A stretch of 64,000 nucleotides of DNA from Hylemonella gracilis ATCC 19624 (GCF_000211835.1 NZ_AEGR01000109.1:62001-126000); one strand, 5' to 3'; shown: positions 34,453 to 44,384, counted from the first letter of the stretch. A program made the numbers and translations. Notes: a model not told the origin generated them from the sequence alone.

Positions 34453-35168
34453 TGAAACAACTCATTTCCACTCTGACGCCGCATGTGGCGCGTCTTGGCG
34501 CGTTGTCTTTCGCGCTCGGCGCGGTCCTCCTCGCGGGCTGCACGGTCACGGCGCCGCAACCCGCCAAAGTGGATTTCGCGACCCCGACCATGGCGGCCTA
34601 TCCGTCTCAGACCATCCCCGCCGGTCCGGCCAGCGGGAGCTTGTTCCAATCGGCCACCTACCGGGTGGGTTTCGAGGACCGCCGCGCCCGCCAAGTGGGC
34701 GACACGGTGACGATCCGCATCGTCGAGAACGTCTCGGCGAGCCAGCAATCCAGTTCGACGGCCAACCGCAGCGGCAGCATCAGCGGTGGCATCACGGCCG
34801 TTCCGGGCCTGTCGGGCGGCACGCTGGGCAAGTTCGACATCGGCGCGGAAAACAAGTCTGATTTCTCGGGCAAGGGCGGCACCTCGGCCACCAACACGTT
34901 CTCGGGCTCGATCACCACCATCGTCTCCGAAGTCCTGCCCAACGGCCACCTGGTCGTGGTCGGCGAAAAGCAGATCGGTCTGAACCAGAACGTGGACGTG
35001 CTGCGCTTCACGGGCACCGTCGATCCGCTGGCGATCCAGCCTGGCAGCGTCGTGCTTTCCACCAATGTGGCGAACGTTCGTGTCGAGTCCAGGGGCCGCG
35101 GTCCGCAATACGAAGCGCAGACCGTCGGTTGGCTGACGCGCTTCTTCCATACCTTGTCGCCGTTCTGA
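34452..35168 (+). CDS. flgH: Flagellar L-ring lipoprotein FlgH
   Basis: A 238-residue outer-membrane lipoprotein forming the L ring. The signal ends in the lipobox L-L-A-G-C near residue 32. The core motifs S-L-F-Q-S, G-D-T-V-T-I-R-I-V-E and F-S-G-S-I-T-T-I-V are present. The ATG at 34452 shares a base with the flgG stop, so translation is coupled. Confidence 0.96.
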   Translation: MKQLISTLTPHVARLGALSFALGAVLLAGCTVTAPQPAKVDFATPTMAAYPSQTIPAGPASGSLFQSATYRVGFEDRRARQVGDTVTIRIVENVSASQQSSSTANRSGSISGGITAVPGLSGGTLGKFDIGAENKSDFSGKGGTSATNTFSGSITTIVSEVLPNGHLVVVGEKQIGLNQNVDVLRFTGTVDPLAIQPGSVVLSTNVANVRVESRGRGPQYEAQTVGWLTRFFHTLSPF

Positions 35169-35196
35169 TCCCGTCGAGAACCTCGAGGCCCGCGCC

Positions 35197-36327
35197 ATGA
35201 ACACACTGTCCCGTCTCCTCCGCCCAGCCGCGCTGCTGCTCGGCGCCGCCGCGCTTGTCGGCCTGTACTCCACCGCCCATGCGGCTCGCATCAAGGAAGT
35301 CGCCTCCATCGAAGGCGTGCGCAGCAACCAGCTCACGGGCTACGGCCTGGTGATCGGTTTGGACGGCACGGGCGACCAGACGACGCAGATGCCCTACACC
35401 TCGCAGACGCTGGCGAACTACCTCCAGCAACTGGGCATCACACTGGACCCCACCCTGGCGTCTCGCCTGCAACTCAAGAACGTCGCCGCCGTGCTGGTCA
35501 CGGCCGAGCTCCCGGCCTTTGCACGCCCCGGCCAGCGCATCGACATCACCGTGTCGTCATTGGGCAACGCCAAGTCGCTCAAGGGCGGAACGCTGGTGGC
35601 GACACCGCTGCGCGGCGCGGATGGCCAAATCTACGCCCTGGGCCAAGGCAGCCTGGTGGTGGCTGGGGCGGGCGCCTCCGCCGCTGGCAGCAGCGTGCAG
35701 ATCAACCACCTCAGCGCCGGCCGCGTGCCGGGTGGCGCGCTGGTGGAACGCTCGGTGCCCACGCCCCTGATGGAAGGCGGCAGCGTGCGCCTGTCGCTGA
35801 ATTCGGACGATTTCCTGACCGCCTCGCGCGTGGCCGAAGCCATCAACCAACGTTTTGGCACCGGCGTGGCCAACGCCATGGACGGCCGCTCCATCGACGT
35901 TCGCGCTCCGACTGCACCCAACGATCGCATCGCCTTCCTGGCTCAGATGGAAGAGCTGAATGTGCAGGACACGACGCCCGCCGCCAAGGTCATCATCAAC
36001 TCCCGCACGGGCTCCATCGTGCTGAATCAGGCCGTGACGCTGGGGCCTTGCGCCATTGCGCATGGCAACTTGTCGGTCAGCATCAACAGCACACCCGTGA
36101 TCAGCCAACCCGCGCCCTTGTCACAAGGCCAGACCGTGGTGACCGAGCAGGCCAGCATCCAGGTCACGCAGGAGCCCGGCAACCTGATCAACGTGCCGGG
36201 GTCGCCGACCTTGCAGGAAGTGGTGCGCGCGCTCAACGCCCTGGGCGCGACCCCGCAAGACCTGCTGGCGATTTTGCAAGCCATCAAGGCGGCGGGCGCT
36301 CTGAACGCCGAGCTTGAGGTGATCTGA
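35197..36327 (+). CDS. flgI: Flagellar P-ring protein FlgI
   Basis: A 376-residue periplasmic P-ring subunit with a cleavable signal peptide (ending near T-A-H-A-A). Diagnostic segments are R-I-K-E-V-A-S-I-E-G-V-R, N-Q-L-T-G-Y-G-L-V-I-G-L-D-G-T-G-D and the C-terminal L-N-A-L-G-A-T-P-Q-D-L-L. It needs FlgA for assembly. Confidence 0.97.
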   Translation: MNTLSRLLRPAALLLGAAALVGLYSTAHAARIKEVASIEGVRSNQLTGYGLVIGLDGTGDQTTQMPYTSQTLANYLQQLGITLDPTLASRLQLKNVAAVLVTAELPAFARPGQRIDITVSSLGNAKSLKGGTLVATPLRGADGQIYALGQGSLVVAGAGASAAGSSVQINHLSAGRVPGGALVERSVPTPLMEGGSVRLSLNSDDFLTASRVAEAINQRFGTGVANAMDGRSIDVRAPTAPNDRIAFLAQMEELNVQDTTPAAKVIINSRTGSIVLNQAVTLGPCAIAHGNLSVSINSTPVISQPAPLSQGQTVVTEQASIQVTQEPGNLINVPGSPTLQEVVRALNALGATPQDLLAILQAIKAAGALNAELEVI

Positions 36328-36340
36328 AAGGCCTTCGACC

Positions 36341-37318
36341 ATGAGTGCCGACCTGGTTTCCAATTCGCAAGCGCTGGCCGTTGACGGCTCCAGCCTGGAC
36401 CGCCTGAAATACCAGGCCGGCCAGGCGAACACGCCGCAAACCATCCGCGAGGCCGCCAAGCAGTTCGAGGCTCTCTTCATGCGCGAGCTGATGAAGAGCA
36501 TGCGCGAGACCACCATGAGCAGCGGCATGCTCGACAGCCCCATGGGAGACATGGGCACGAACATGCTGGACGAGCAGTACGCGCTGCAGATGAGTGGCAT
36601 GCCGGGTGGCCTGAGCGAGCTGATCGCCAAGCAACTCATGCGTCAGATGAACGTGAATGACACCGGTGCGACCGCTTCCATGGATGCCCCGCCTGGGGCG
36701 GCAAGCTTGAACGCGGCCAAGGCCGCGCAAGCGGCGGCGCTCGCGGCCCCGTCCACGGCGTCGGCCGCGCCGATCGAGGCGGCGCAGGCCGAGCCGCTGA
36801 TTCCCGCCGCCCGCATCCCAGAGGCCGCGCGCGATTTCGTGATGCAGCACGCCGACATGGCCAAGCAGGTTGAACGCAGCAGCGGCCTGCCCGCCAGCTA
36901 CCTGCTCGGTCAGGCCGGTCACGAAACCGGCTGGGGCCGCCGTGAAATCCGCATGGCCGACGGCAGCAACTCGCACAACCTGTTCGGCATCAAGGCCGGT
37001 GCGGGTTGGACCGGCAAGGTCGCCGAGGTCACCACGACGGAATACGTCGATGGCTCGCCACGCAAGGTGACGGCGAAATTCCGCGCCTACGATTCCTACG
37101 CGGAGTCCTACCGCGACTTCGCGCGCCTGATTGGCAACAGCCCGCGTTACGCCGACGCGCGCGACCAAGCCCTGCAAGCCGACACGCCAGACGGTGTCGA
37201 GTCCGTCCAGAATTGGACACAAGGCCTGCAAGACGCCGGTTACGCGACCGACCCGCAATACGCTGAAAAACTCAGCCGCGCCATCAACACCACCCTGCTC
37301 CTGCAGCGCCGCATGTGA
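36341..37318 (+). CDS. flgJ: Rod-cap protein and peptidoglycan hydrolase FlgJ
   Basis: A 325-residue bifunctional protein. The N-terminal rod-cap domain (about residues 1-110; E-A-A-K-Q-F-E-A-L-F-M-R-E-L-M-K-S-M-R) is joined by an Ala-rich linker to a C-terminal glucosaminidase-type domain (about residues 165-320). In it, Q-A-G-H-E-T-G-W-G carries the catalytic glutamate and N-L-F-G-I-K-A is conserved. The enzyme cuts peptidoglycan for rod passage. Confidence 0.96.
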   Translation: MSADLVSNSQALAVDGSSLDRLKYQAGQANTPQTIREAAKQFEALFMRELMKSMRETTMSSGMLDSPMGDMGTNMLDEQYALQMSGMPGGLSELIAKQLMRQMNVNDTGATASMDAPPGAASLNAAKAAQAAALAAPSTASAAPIEAAQAEPLIPAARIPEAARDFVMQHADMAKQVERSSGLPASYLLGQAGHETGWGRREIRMADGSNSHNLFGIKAGAGWTGKVAEVTTTEYVDGSPRKVTAKFRAYDSYAESYRDFARLIGNSPRYADARDQALQADTPDGVESVQNWTQGLQDAGYATDPQYAEKLSRAINTTLLLQRRM

Positions 37319-37380
37319 TTCACGCAGCGCGACACAGGAAAACAGCCTAAGATTTTTCACTGAGAAACCAGGAACCCGCC

Positions 37381-39486
37381 ATGAGCAGCCTCCTCAGCAT
37401 CAGCGCCAGCGCTTTGACCACCAACCAGAACGTCTTGAACGTGATTGGCAACAACATTGCCAACGTCAACACGGAAGGCTACTCGCGCCAGCAGGCGATC
37501 CTCAAGTCCATCCCCGGCCAATACATGGGCACCGGCTACTACGGCAAGGGGGTCGAGATCTCGACGGTCACCCGGATTTACGACACGTTCCTGACCCGCC
37601 AGGCCGCCACCACCAAGTCGGTGGCCGCGGGTGACAGCGTGCGCTCCACCTACATGCAGCAGCTCGAGAGCCTGTTCCCCGGTGGCGAAAGCGGTCTGGG
37701 TGCATCGGTCAGCGATTTGCTCAACTCCTTTTCCGACATCGCCAACGCGCCGACCGACCTGACCGCCCGAGGCGTCACGCTGGCGCGCGCCGAGGAGCTG
37801 TCCAATCGCTTCCAATCCACGGCCGAGTCCATCAACGAGCTGCGCATCGGCGTCAACCAACAGCTGGACGTGGACATCGCCGCGATCAACAACCTGTCCC
37901 AGCAAATCGCCGCGGTGAACAAGCAGATCACGCAGGCCCTGGGCAGCGGCCACACGCCGAACGACCTCATGGACAAGCGCGACCAGTTGGTGCGCGACTT
38001 GAACAAGTACATTCAAACCTCCAGCGTCACGGCGGACGATGGCTCACTGACCCTGTTTGTCGGAGGCAGTCAGCCCCTGGTGATGGGGAACACGGCGTCC
38101 ACGGTCGCGCTGGTGAGTGATGATTTCAACAATCCGAATCAACGCAAGTTCGCGATCACCTTCAATGGCAAGGAACGCGTGATCGACACCGGTCTGCTGG
38201 GGGGCGGCGAGGTCACGGGTCTGCTGCGCTTTTCCAACGAAGATCTGGTGCAGGCCGAGAACCTGCTGGGCCGCATGGCCCTGTCCATCGGTACCGTGAT
38301 GAACAACCAGCAGGCCCTGGGCCTGGACCTGAATGGCAAGACGGGCAACCCACTGTTCAACCTGGCCAGCCTGCCCGCCGCCTATTCCGCCAAGCAAAAC
38401 ACCGGCACCTTGAACAACCTGTCGGTGGGCATCTCACTGAACGACAGCACCGGCACGCCCGACGGCATGCAGGACTTTCTCGCCAGCAACTACGAGATCA
38501 CCTTCACGAGCACCGGCGCGGCGCCGTTCACGGCCGTGGTCACCCGTCTGTCCGATGGCGTGCAGCAGACCGTCAGCTTCGCCGACAACGTGGCCAATGC
38601 CTCGACCAACCTGGAAGGTGAATTCGACGGCCTGCGCCTGTCCTTCGCCGCCGCGGATGTTCCCGCCGTGGGCGACCGTTTCGTGATTGCGCCCTACTCT
38701 GCCGCATCGCGCAGCCTGACCGTGGCGTTCACGTCGCCCAAGGAATTGGCCATGGCCCGTCCCATCACGGCCGAAGCGGCTTCCTACAACAAGGGGGCGC
38801 TCACGCTCTCGGGTCTGGCCACGCGCAGCGTGCCAACCACGCCCGGGCCGGACGTGAGCTTGGTTTTCCTGACGTCCACCCAATACATCCGCACGGACGA
38901 TGCCTACTACACCGGTTCGCCCCTCGAAGCGGCGATCACGGCGGGCCTGAGGGCCGGCGACCCGGTCTATGACGCCGCCGTGGTGGACTACCAGACCAAT
39001 GCCACCGCAGGTGAGCTTTACAGTTACACGCCGGGCAACCCCATCGAGGCGGACGGTCGCACCACCAACCTGCCTTTCGACCCGACCACGGAGTGGGGCT
39101 GGTCGCTGACGCTCAAGGGCGTGCCGCAACCCGGCGACAGCTTCACGGTCAAGACGAACCCCTACACCCAGCTGGACGCCGCGAACGCGCAGGCCATGAT
39201 GGATCTGCGGGACATGAAGCTGTTCGACAAGGCTCCGCTGACCGATGGATACGCGAGCCTGATTGCCGACATCGGCACCAAGACCCTAGGTGCCAAGCAG
39301 ACTGCGGCAGTTTCAGAACAAATTGCCGTCAGCATCGAGCAGGACCGCACCGCCATCAGCGGCGTGAACTTGGATGAGGAGGCCGCGCGCTTGCTGCAGT
39401 TCCAACAGGCCTACCAGGCTGCGGGCAAGGCCATGCAGGTGGCGCAGACCCTCTTTGACACCCTGATTGCTTCCGTGCAGGCTTGA
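37381..39486 (+). CDS. flgK: Hook-filament junction protein FlgK
   Basis: A 701-residue HAP1 protein. N terminus I-S-A-S-A-L-T-T-N-Q-N-V-L-N-V-I-G-N-N-I-A and C terminus S-G-V-N-L-D-E-E-A-A-R-L-L-Q-F-Q-Q-A-Y are diagnostic. The central variable part is larger than in E. coli FlgK (547). It lies 62 bases past flgJ. Confidence 0.96.
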   Translation: MSSLLSISASALTTNQNVLNVIGNNIANVNTEGYSRQQAILKSIPGQYMGTGYYGKGVEISTVTRIYDTFLTRQAATTKSVAAGDSVRSTYMQQLESLFPGGESGLGASVSDLLNSFSDIANAPTDLTARGVTLARAEELSNRFQSTAESINELRIGVNQQLDVDIAAINNLSQQIAAVNKQITQALGSGHTPNDLMDKRDQLVRDLNKYIQTSSVTADDGSLTLFVGGSQPLVMGNTASTVALVSDDFNNPNQRKFAITFNGKERVIDTGLLGGGEVTGLLRFSNEDLVQAENLLGRMALSIGTVMNNQQALGLDLNGKTGNPLFNLASLPAAYSAKQNTGTLNNLSVGISLNDSTGTPDGMQDFLASNYEITFTSTGAAPFTAVVTRLSDGVQQTVSFADNVANASTNLEGEFDGLRLSFAAADVPAVGDRFVIAPYSAASRSLTVAFTSPKELAMARPITAEAASYNKGALTLSGLATRSVPTTPGPDVSLVFLTSTQYIRTDDAYYTGSPLEAAITAGLRAGDPVYDAAVVDYQTNATAGELYSYTPGNPIEADGRTTNLPFDPTTEWGWSLTLKGVPQPGDSFTVKTNPYTQLDAANAQAMMDLRDMKLFDKAPLTDGYASLIADIGTKTLGAKQTAAVSEQIAVSIEQDRTAISGVNLDEEAARLLQFQQAYQAAGKAMQVAQTLFDTLIASVQA

Positions 39487-39577
39487 TGTGCGAGCTTGCT
39501 TGCCCCCGGAACTGATAACGGCACGAAATACTCCAAACTGAAACTCGGCATCTCCCGCCACCGGAAAGGACCTCACC

Positions 39578-40957
39578 ATGGCCATGCGACTTGGCACCGC
39601 CAACTCCTACGACCGCACGCTCAGCATCCTGACCCAGCGCCAGGTTGAACTGTCCCAGCAGCAGGAAAAGCTGGCTGCGGGCAAGAAAGTGCTGCGTGGC
39701 AGCGACGACCCCACGGGTGCCGCCCAGGCCGAGCGCGCGATGACGCGCTCGACCCGCGTGGACGTGGAAGTGCGTGCGCTCAACCTGCAGCGCAACACGG
39801 TCGCCTTGACCGAGGGCACTTTGGGCAACAGCATGGACCTGCTGCAGAAGATCCGAGAGAAACTGGTCTATGCGGGTGATGGCGCCCTGACTCCCGACGA
39901 CCGCGCCGCCCTGGCGCTGGAAATCAAGGGCATGCGCGACCAGTTGTTCGGCTACGCCATCAAACAAGACAGCAACGGCATTCCGCTCTTCGGTGGCTTG
40001 GGCAGCGCGCCGCAGGCCTTCACCGACGAGGTCACTGGCGTGACCTTCAACGGCACCACCGGTAACCGCGCCAGCACCCTGGTCAGCGTGCCCGGCACCA
40101 TGGATGGTCAGGCCGTCTGGATGAACGTGCCCACGGGCAACGGCATCTTCACCACCGACCTGGGCATGGGCACGATCCCAACCTCGCCGACGGCCTTGAT
40201 TGGTAACTTCACCACCGGCGTGCCCGCCAGCCCGACTGACCCGGACTGGACCTACGACAAGACCATGAACACGGTCAATAAGGGCGAGGTCTGGGCAGGT
40301 GTGGGCCAAGTGGTGGACCCCGCGGCCTTGACCGGCAACAACTACATCGTCCGCTTCAACGTCACGCCCCAACTGGCCGAGCCCGCCCCCGTCTCGACCA
40401 ATCCGGACAACTGGACGCTGCCCGCCGTCGTGACGTATGACGTCTACCGCTACGACCCCATCGCCGACCCCACCGGCGCGGCGGCCGTCGCCGTGGCGTC
40501 CGACCAGCCTTACACCGAGGGGCAAGACATCATCTTCGACGGCGTCTCCATCACGCCGAATGGCAAGCCCGCCGACGGCGACACCTTGAGCATCCAGGCC
40601 AGCAAACGCACCGACCTCTTCGCCGTGCTGGACGACGCGATCGCCGCGATCGATGGCGCCGCCAACGGCTACCAGCTGTCGCAAGACCTGGCCGTGGCGC
40701 TCACGCAGCTCGACAGTGGCAAGGAGCGCCTGTCCTCGGCACGCAGCGAGGCGGGGGTGTTGCTCAACCGCACCGACATCATCGAAACCACGCAGGGCGA
40801 CAAGACCCTGCAACTCGCCGCCGACCGTTCACGCGCCGAGGACATGGACATGATCAAGGGCATCTCGGACATGCAGAACATGCAAGTCGGCTACCAGGCC
40901 GCGCTGCAGACGTACGCGCAAGTCCAGCGGCTCTCGCTGTTCAACTTCATCAGCTGA
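39578..40957 (+). CDS. flgL: Hook-filament junction protein FlgL
   Basis: A 459-residue HAP3 protein, longer than E. coli FlgL (317) through a central insertion at about residues 150-310. The flagellin-like N terminus (R-Q-V-E-L-S-Q-Q-Q-E-K-L-A-A-G-K-K-V-L-R-G-S-D-D-P) and the C-terminal coil (M-D-M-I-K-G-I-S-D-M-Q-N-M-Q) are clear. A GGAAAGGA ribosome site precedes it. Confidence 0.95.
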   Translation: MAMRLGTANSYDRTLSILTQRQVELSQQQEKLAAGKKVLRGSDDPTGAAQAERAMTRSTRVDVEVRALNLQRNTVALTEGTLGNSMDLLQKIREKLVYAGDGALTPDDRAALALEIKGMRDQLFGYAIKQDSNGIPLFGGLGSAPQAFTDEVTGVTFNGTTGNRASTLVSVPGTMDGQAVWMNVPTGNGIFTTDLGMGTIPTSPTALIGNFTTGVPASPTDPDWTYDKTMNTVNKGEVWAGVGQVVDPAALTGNNYIVRFNVTPQLAEPAPVSTNPDNWTLPAVVTYDVYRYDPIADPTGAAAVAVASDQPYTEGQDIIFDGVSITPNGKPADGDTLSIQASKRTDLFAVLDDAIAAIDGAANGYQLSQDLAVALTQLDSGKERLSSARSEAGVLLNRTDIIETTQGDKTLQLAADRSRAEDMDMIKGISDMQNMQVGYQAALQTYAQVQRLSLFNFIS

Positions 40958-40990
40958 CCCCGCGGTCCGCCCCACTCCAACCCTGCGAGC

Positions 40991-41022
40991 GCTGTCCGAC
41001 CTTCACCCTCCGGTCGGGCAGC
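40991..41022 (+). terminator. Hairpin after flgL (possible terminator)
   Basis: GCTGTCCGACC and GGTCGGGCAGC form an 11-pair stem (one G-U pair) with a 10-base loop, about 35 bases past the flgL stop. No T-run follows, so it may be a weak or Rho-assisted terminator. Confidence 0.4.
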
Positions 41023-41056
41023 GACTGCTTCAACGCGCCACCACCGACACCTCACC

Positions 41057-42259
41057 ATGAGCGCGTCCCCCCTGGCCTCTTTGACTCTGAGCCATCGACT
41101 GCTCTGGGACCGCCAGCGCGCGCTGGCCGGTGCCCAGCTGCTGATCGACACATTGCCCGACGCCGACATCTCCGGCGCCGGCTATGCCCGCTACCTCTTC
41201 GCCACCTTGGCCGATCTGTGGCCGCCGCATGCGCCGCCGCTGCTGCTGACCTTGCGTGACCCGGCCCTGCTGCTGGACATGCTGACCCAGGCTCAAGCTG
41301 CGGAGAAGTCGGACGCACGCCGCGTGGTTCCAAAGGCCGGCGATGCGCCGCAGGGTCTGTGGATCGCCCTCGGCCCGGAAGCGCAGCGCGATCCAGTGCT
41401 GGGCCCACGCGCGCGTCAGGCGGCCGCGCGCGGACTGCCCGTGCTGTGGACCACCAGCCAGGATACGGGCGCGCAGTTCATTCTCCAGGCGCCCGAGCGG
41501 CGCTTGCTGGCCGCGCAAGCCCTGGACATGAGCGACAAGAACGCGCAGACCTGGGCGGTCGCTGGCTGGCCGGTGGAAGACACGCTGCGTGATCTGCCAG
41601 ACGCGGCCCGCGCGCCCGCGCGTTCTTCCATCCTGGCCGTGCTGCAGGCCATCGAGGACGACGCCTCGGACGACGACATCGAGGCCCTGCTCTGCGCCGA
41701 TCCGGTGCTGTGCCATCGTTTCCTGCAGCGGGTGAACAAGGCGGCGGCTCGAGAACGCGGCTCCATCGACACGGTACGCCGCGGCCTGCAGGTCTGGGGT
41801 CTCAAGCACGTCTATGCCTGGCTGCACGCGCAACAGGCCAACTCGGACGACCTGCCGGACTTGCGTCCCGTGCGCATCGGCATGGCCGTGCACGCGCACC
41901 TGGTCGAGCATCTGCTGGACCCGGGTGACGAGGAAGACCTGCGCCGCGAGATTTACCTGTGTGGCTTGTATGCGCAAATGGAACGCCTGGTCGGCGAGTC
42001 GCTGCCCAGCCTGCTGCGCGGCCTGCCGCTGTCGCAGCGCATCCAGCAGGCCTTGCTGGAAAGGAGCGGTCCCTACTATCCGGCGCTGCAACTGGCCGAG
42101 ACGATCGAGGCGGGCGACGCACGGGGCCAGCGTCTGCTGGCCGAGAGCTATGGCTACGCCAACGAGGATCTCAGCCGCGCCGTGCTGCGCACGCTGGCCC
42201 AGGCGCTGACCCGCCCGCACAGCCTGGGCTTGATCCCGGGCGCGGCCGCCTTGAACTGA
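41057..42259 (+). CDS. Degenerate EAL / HDOD-domain signalling protein
   Basis: A 400-residue protein resembling the YuxH type: an EAL-like N-terminal half without catalytic E-x-L, followed by an HDOD-like domain. The start S-H-R-L-L-W-D-R-Q-R-A-L-A-G-A-Q-L-L-I-D mimics the first EAL strand-helix. The HDOD core D-D-D-I-E-A-L-L-C-A-D-P-V-L-C-H-R-F-L-Q-R-V-N-K-A lies near residues 195-240, followed by G-L-K-H-V-Y-A-W-L. No enzyme activity is expected; such proteins act as regulators in motility or virulence. It is 99 bases past flgL and may be co-transcribed with the flg genes. Annotation beyond the fold is uncertain. Confidence 0.65.
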   Translation: MSASPLASLTLSHRLLWDRQRALAGAQLLIDTLPDADISGAGYARYLFATLADLWPPHAPPLLLTLRDPALLLDMLTQAQAAEKSDARRVVPKAGDAPQGLWIALGPEAQRDPVLGPRARQAAARGLPVLWTTSQDTGAQFILQAPERRLLAAQALDMSDKNAQTWAVAGWPVEDTLRDLPDAARAPARSSILAVLQAIEDDASDDDIEALLCADPVLCHRFLQRVNKAAARERGSIDTVRRGLQVWGLKHVYAWLHAQQANSDDLPDLRPVRIGMAVHAHLVEHLLDPGDEEDLRREIYLCGLYAQMERLVGESLPSLLRGLPLSQRIQQALLERSGPYYPALQLAETIEAGDARGQRLLAESYGYANEDLSRAVLRTLAQALTRPHSLGLIPGAAALN

Positions 42260-42315
42260 CACGCGCGCGACAAGGGACGGTGCCGATGGCGGCACGCGCG
42301 GGCATACTGGCCCGC

Positions 42316-43023
42316 ATGCCGACCCTCTACCTCGTGCGCCATGCTCAAGCCTCGTTCGGCGCCGCCGATTACGACCGGCTCAGCGAGCTCGGCGAACGTC
42401 AGAGCGAGCGATTGGGCCAGTACTGGCGCGCTCGCGAACGGGGCGATCAACCGCGTTTCGAGACGGTGCTGACTGGCACGCTGCGACGACATGCCCAGAC
42501 TTGGGCGGGCATCGCCCGGGGATTCGGTCTCACCCTGACCCGCGAAGATGCGCGACAAACGCCTTTACGCTTGCCGGGGCTCGACGAGTACGACAGCGGC
42601 GCGCTGATCGAAGCCTTGGGCGCCGTGCCGCCACAGCCTGGTGTGGCGGACACAGCAGACACACGCCGCGCGCATTTCCGCTTGCTGCGCAGCGCCCTTC
42701 AACAATGGGCGGAGGGCGCCATCGCGCCGCGCGGCATGCCTTCCCACGCCGAGTTCTCGGCGGGCGTGCGCGCCACCCTGGACCATGTGCGCAGCCACTG
42801 CACGGGGGATGTGTTGATGATCTCCAGCGGGGGGCCCATCTCGAACGCCGTCGCCCAGATCCTGGGCGCGCCGGCGCAGACTGGCATTGAGCTGAATCTG
42901 CGGCTGCGCAACAGCGCCATCACCGAGTTCGATTACACGCCACGCCGCTTCAGCTTGGTGAGCTTCAACGCGGTTCCGCACCTGGACGAGCCCGGTCTCG
43001 GAGACTGGGTCACCTACGCCTGA
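42316..43023 (+). CDS. Histidine phosphatase family protein
   Basis: A 235-residue phosphoglycerate-mutase-like phosphatase. The catalytic L-V-R-H-A-Q-A motif is at the N terminus, R-R-H-A-Q-T-W follows, and I-S-S-G-G-P-I supplies a third conserved segment, although the usual second histidine there is replaced by glycine. The substrate is unknown. The start M-P-T-L-Y-L at 42316 was preferred to a Met ten codons upstream. Confidence 0.85.
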   Translation: MPTLYLVRHAQASFGAADYDRLSELGERQSERLGQYWRARERGDQPRFETVLTGTLRRHAQTWAGIARGFGLTLTREDARQTPLRLPGLDEYDSGALIEALGAVPPQPGVADTADTRRAHFRLLRSALQQWAEGAIAPRGMPSHAEFSAGVRATLDHVRSHCTGDVLMISSGGPISNAVAQILGAPAQTGIELNLRLRNSAITEFDYTPRRFSLVSFNAVPHLDEPGLGDWVTYA

Positions 43024-43034
43024 GCGCGCGACTA

Positions 43035-43541
43035 TCAGGCGTCAGGGGAATATCCGATCAGCACGGCAAGCTCGCGCCCAAGCAGGGCAGGGTCTTGCAT
43101 ATTGCGTTCGATCAGTTGCCGAAGGTGCGTCACGCTGTCCAAGTCGATGTGCGCGCACTGCAGGCCCACCTGCCAGACCGTGCCAAAGCCATCGGCGGCC
43201 GGGCCTGCTTGCTGCACCCGAGCCACGGCCACGTCCATCGCGATGTAGTCGGTGGCCGACAGGGCCAGGCGCAGTCTGCCTCGTCCGCCTTGCGTCGGCA
43301 GGGTCGTGCCGGCGCCCGCGCGCAACTCGGTCAAAGCGCCCTTGAGCGAGATGTCCACCACCTGCACGTCGAGCACGCCACTGCTCAACGTCAGGCGGGC
43401 CGGTGCTTGGAACACCGAACGCAGGAAGCGCCGGTAAGCAAGTTGTTGGGTCAGTGCCATGGGCTTGAGCTCAATCAGATCGGTCTTCCCCAATGAGGGG
43501 GTGAAGGGTGCGGAAAAGATTTTCTTCAGGACACGCAACAT
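43035..43541 (-). CDS. PilZ-domain protein (probable c-di-GMP binding)
   Basis: A 168-residue protein with a PilZ-like pattern: R-R-F-L-R followed by D-I-S-L-K-G-A near residues 37-70, echoing R-x-x-x-R and (D/N)-x-S-x-x-G of c-di-GMP binders. It may link c-di-GMP to motility or surface traits. A Met at 43460 would give a 141-residue form closer to single-domain PilZ proteins, and neither start has a strong ribosome site. It follows the creatininase-like gene by 12 bases. Confidence 0.7.
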   Translation of the reverse strand: MLRVLKKIFSAPFTPSLGKTDLIELKPMALTQQLAYRRFLRSVFQAPARLTLSSGVLDVQVVDISLKGALTELRAGAGTTLPTQGGRGRLRLALSATDYIAMDVAVARVQQAGPAADGFGTVWQVGLQCAHIDLDSVTHLRQLIERNMQDPALLGRELAVLIGYSPDA

Positions 43542-43553
43542 GGGTGGCTATTG

Positions 43554-44384
43554 TCAGGCCAAAGGCCCTTCCACCAAAGTGTTCGCGGGCAGGCGGTCAA
43601 TTTCGTCCAGCAGGGCGGCCAAGGCCCGTCCTTGGGCCTCCAGCAACGCGTGACCCTGCTCGGCCGTGGCCGCCGCCGCGTCGCCCACGGCACCAGCAGG
43701 GTTGTAATCTTGCATCTGCCAGGCGAGCTTGGCGCTGCGGCCGTTGCCCAGGATGGGAAAGCGCGCCGCGCGCGCCTGGGACGCGGAATCGAAACGCCGG
43801 GCCTGCGCCATGCGGACCCGCTGCGGCGTCAGGGCCAGCATCATGGCCGTCTCGATCTGCCCCGCGTGAATGCCATAGCGGTGTTCTTGCGCGCTGAACA
43901 GCCCGTCCACTTCGGGCGGCAGGGGCAGATTGAAGGTGTTGACGCTGTAGACCAGCACGCCCAGCCGAGCGCGCAGATCGCGCGCCACCACGTCGAGCAG
44001 GCCCACCTGTCCACCATGGGCATTGAGCAGAACCAGCTTGCGCACGCCCGCGCGCGCGACCGACTCCCCCAGGGCCGTCCACAGACCAATCACCAGCGAC
44101 GCGGGCAAGGTCAGGGTGCCGGGATAGGCTTGGTGCTCGGGACTGAACCCCACGTCCTGCGTGGGCAGGAACAACACCGGCAAATCACCCAGGTGCGGGA
44201 GGCTGGCGGCCACCACGCCATTGACCAGGTCGTGATCCACGCTCAGGGGCAGATGCGGGCCATGCTGCTCCGTCGCGCCCAGCGGCAGAACAGCGATGAC
44301 GCGCGCGCGTTGCGCCTCGTCCATCCGGACGAAATCCTGAGTCGTGAGGTCGGCCCAGGCATGGCTGGGGGCAAAAGGGTTCAT
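43554..44384 (-). CDS. Creatininase-family amidohydrolase
   Basis: A 276-residue metal-dependent amidohydrolase of the creatininase fold. Metal-binding residues are visible in G-A-T-E-Q-H-G-P-H-L-P-L, S-V-D-H-D-L, N-A-H-G-G-Q and H-A-G-Q-I-E-T. The family includes creatininase and enzymes of cofactor and nucleotide degradation, so the substrate is not predictable. The ATG at 44384 overlaps the cfa stop by four bases, implying coupled translation. Confidence 0.85.
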   Translation of the reverse strand: MNPFAPSHAWADLTTQDFVRMDEAQRARVIAVLPLGATEQHGPHLPLSVDHDLVNGVVAASLPHLGDLPVLFLPTQDVGFSPEHQAYPGTLTLPASLVIGLWTALGESVARAGVRKLVLLNAHGGQVGLLDVVARDLRARLGVLVYSVNTFNLPLPPEVDGLFSAQEHRYGIHAGQIETAMMLALTPQRVRMAQARRFDSASQARAARFPILGNGRSAKLAWQMQDYNPAGAVGDAAAATAEQGHALLEAQGRALAALLDEIDRLPANTLVEGPLA

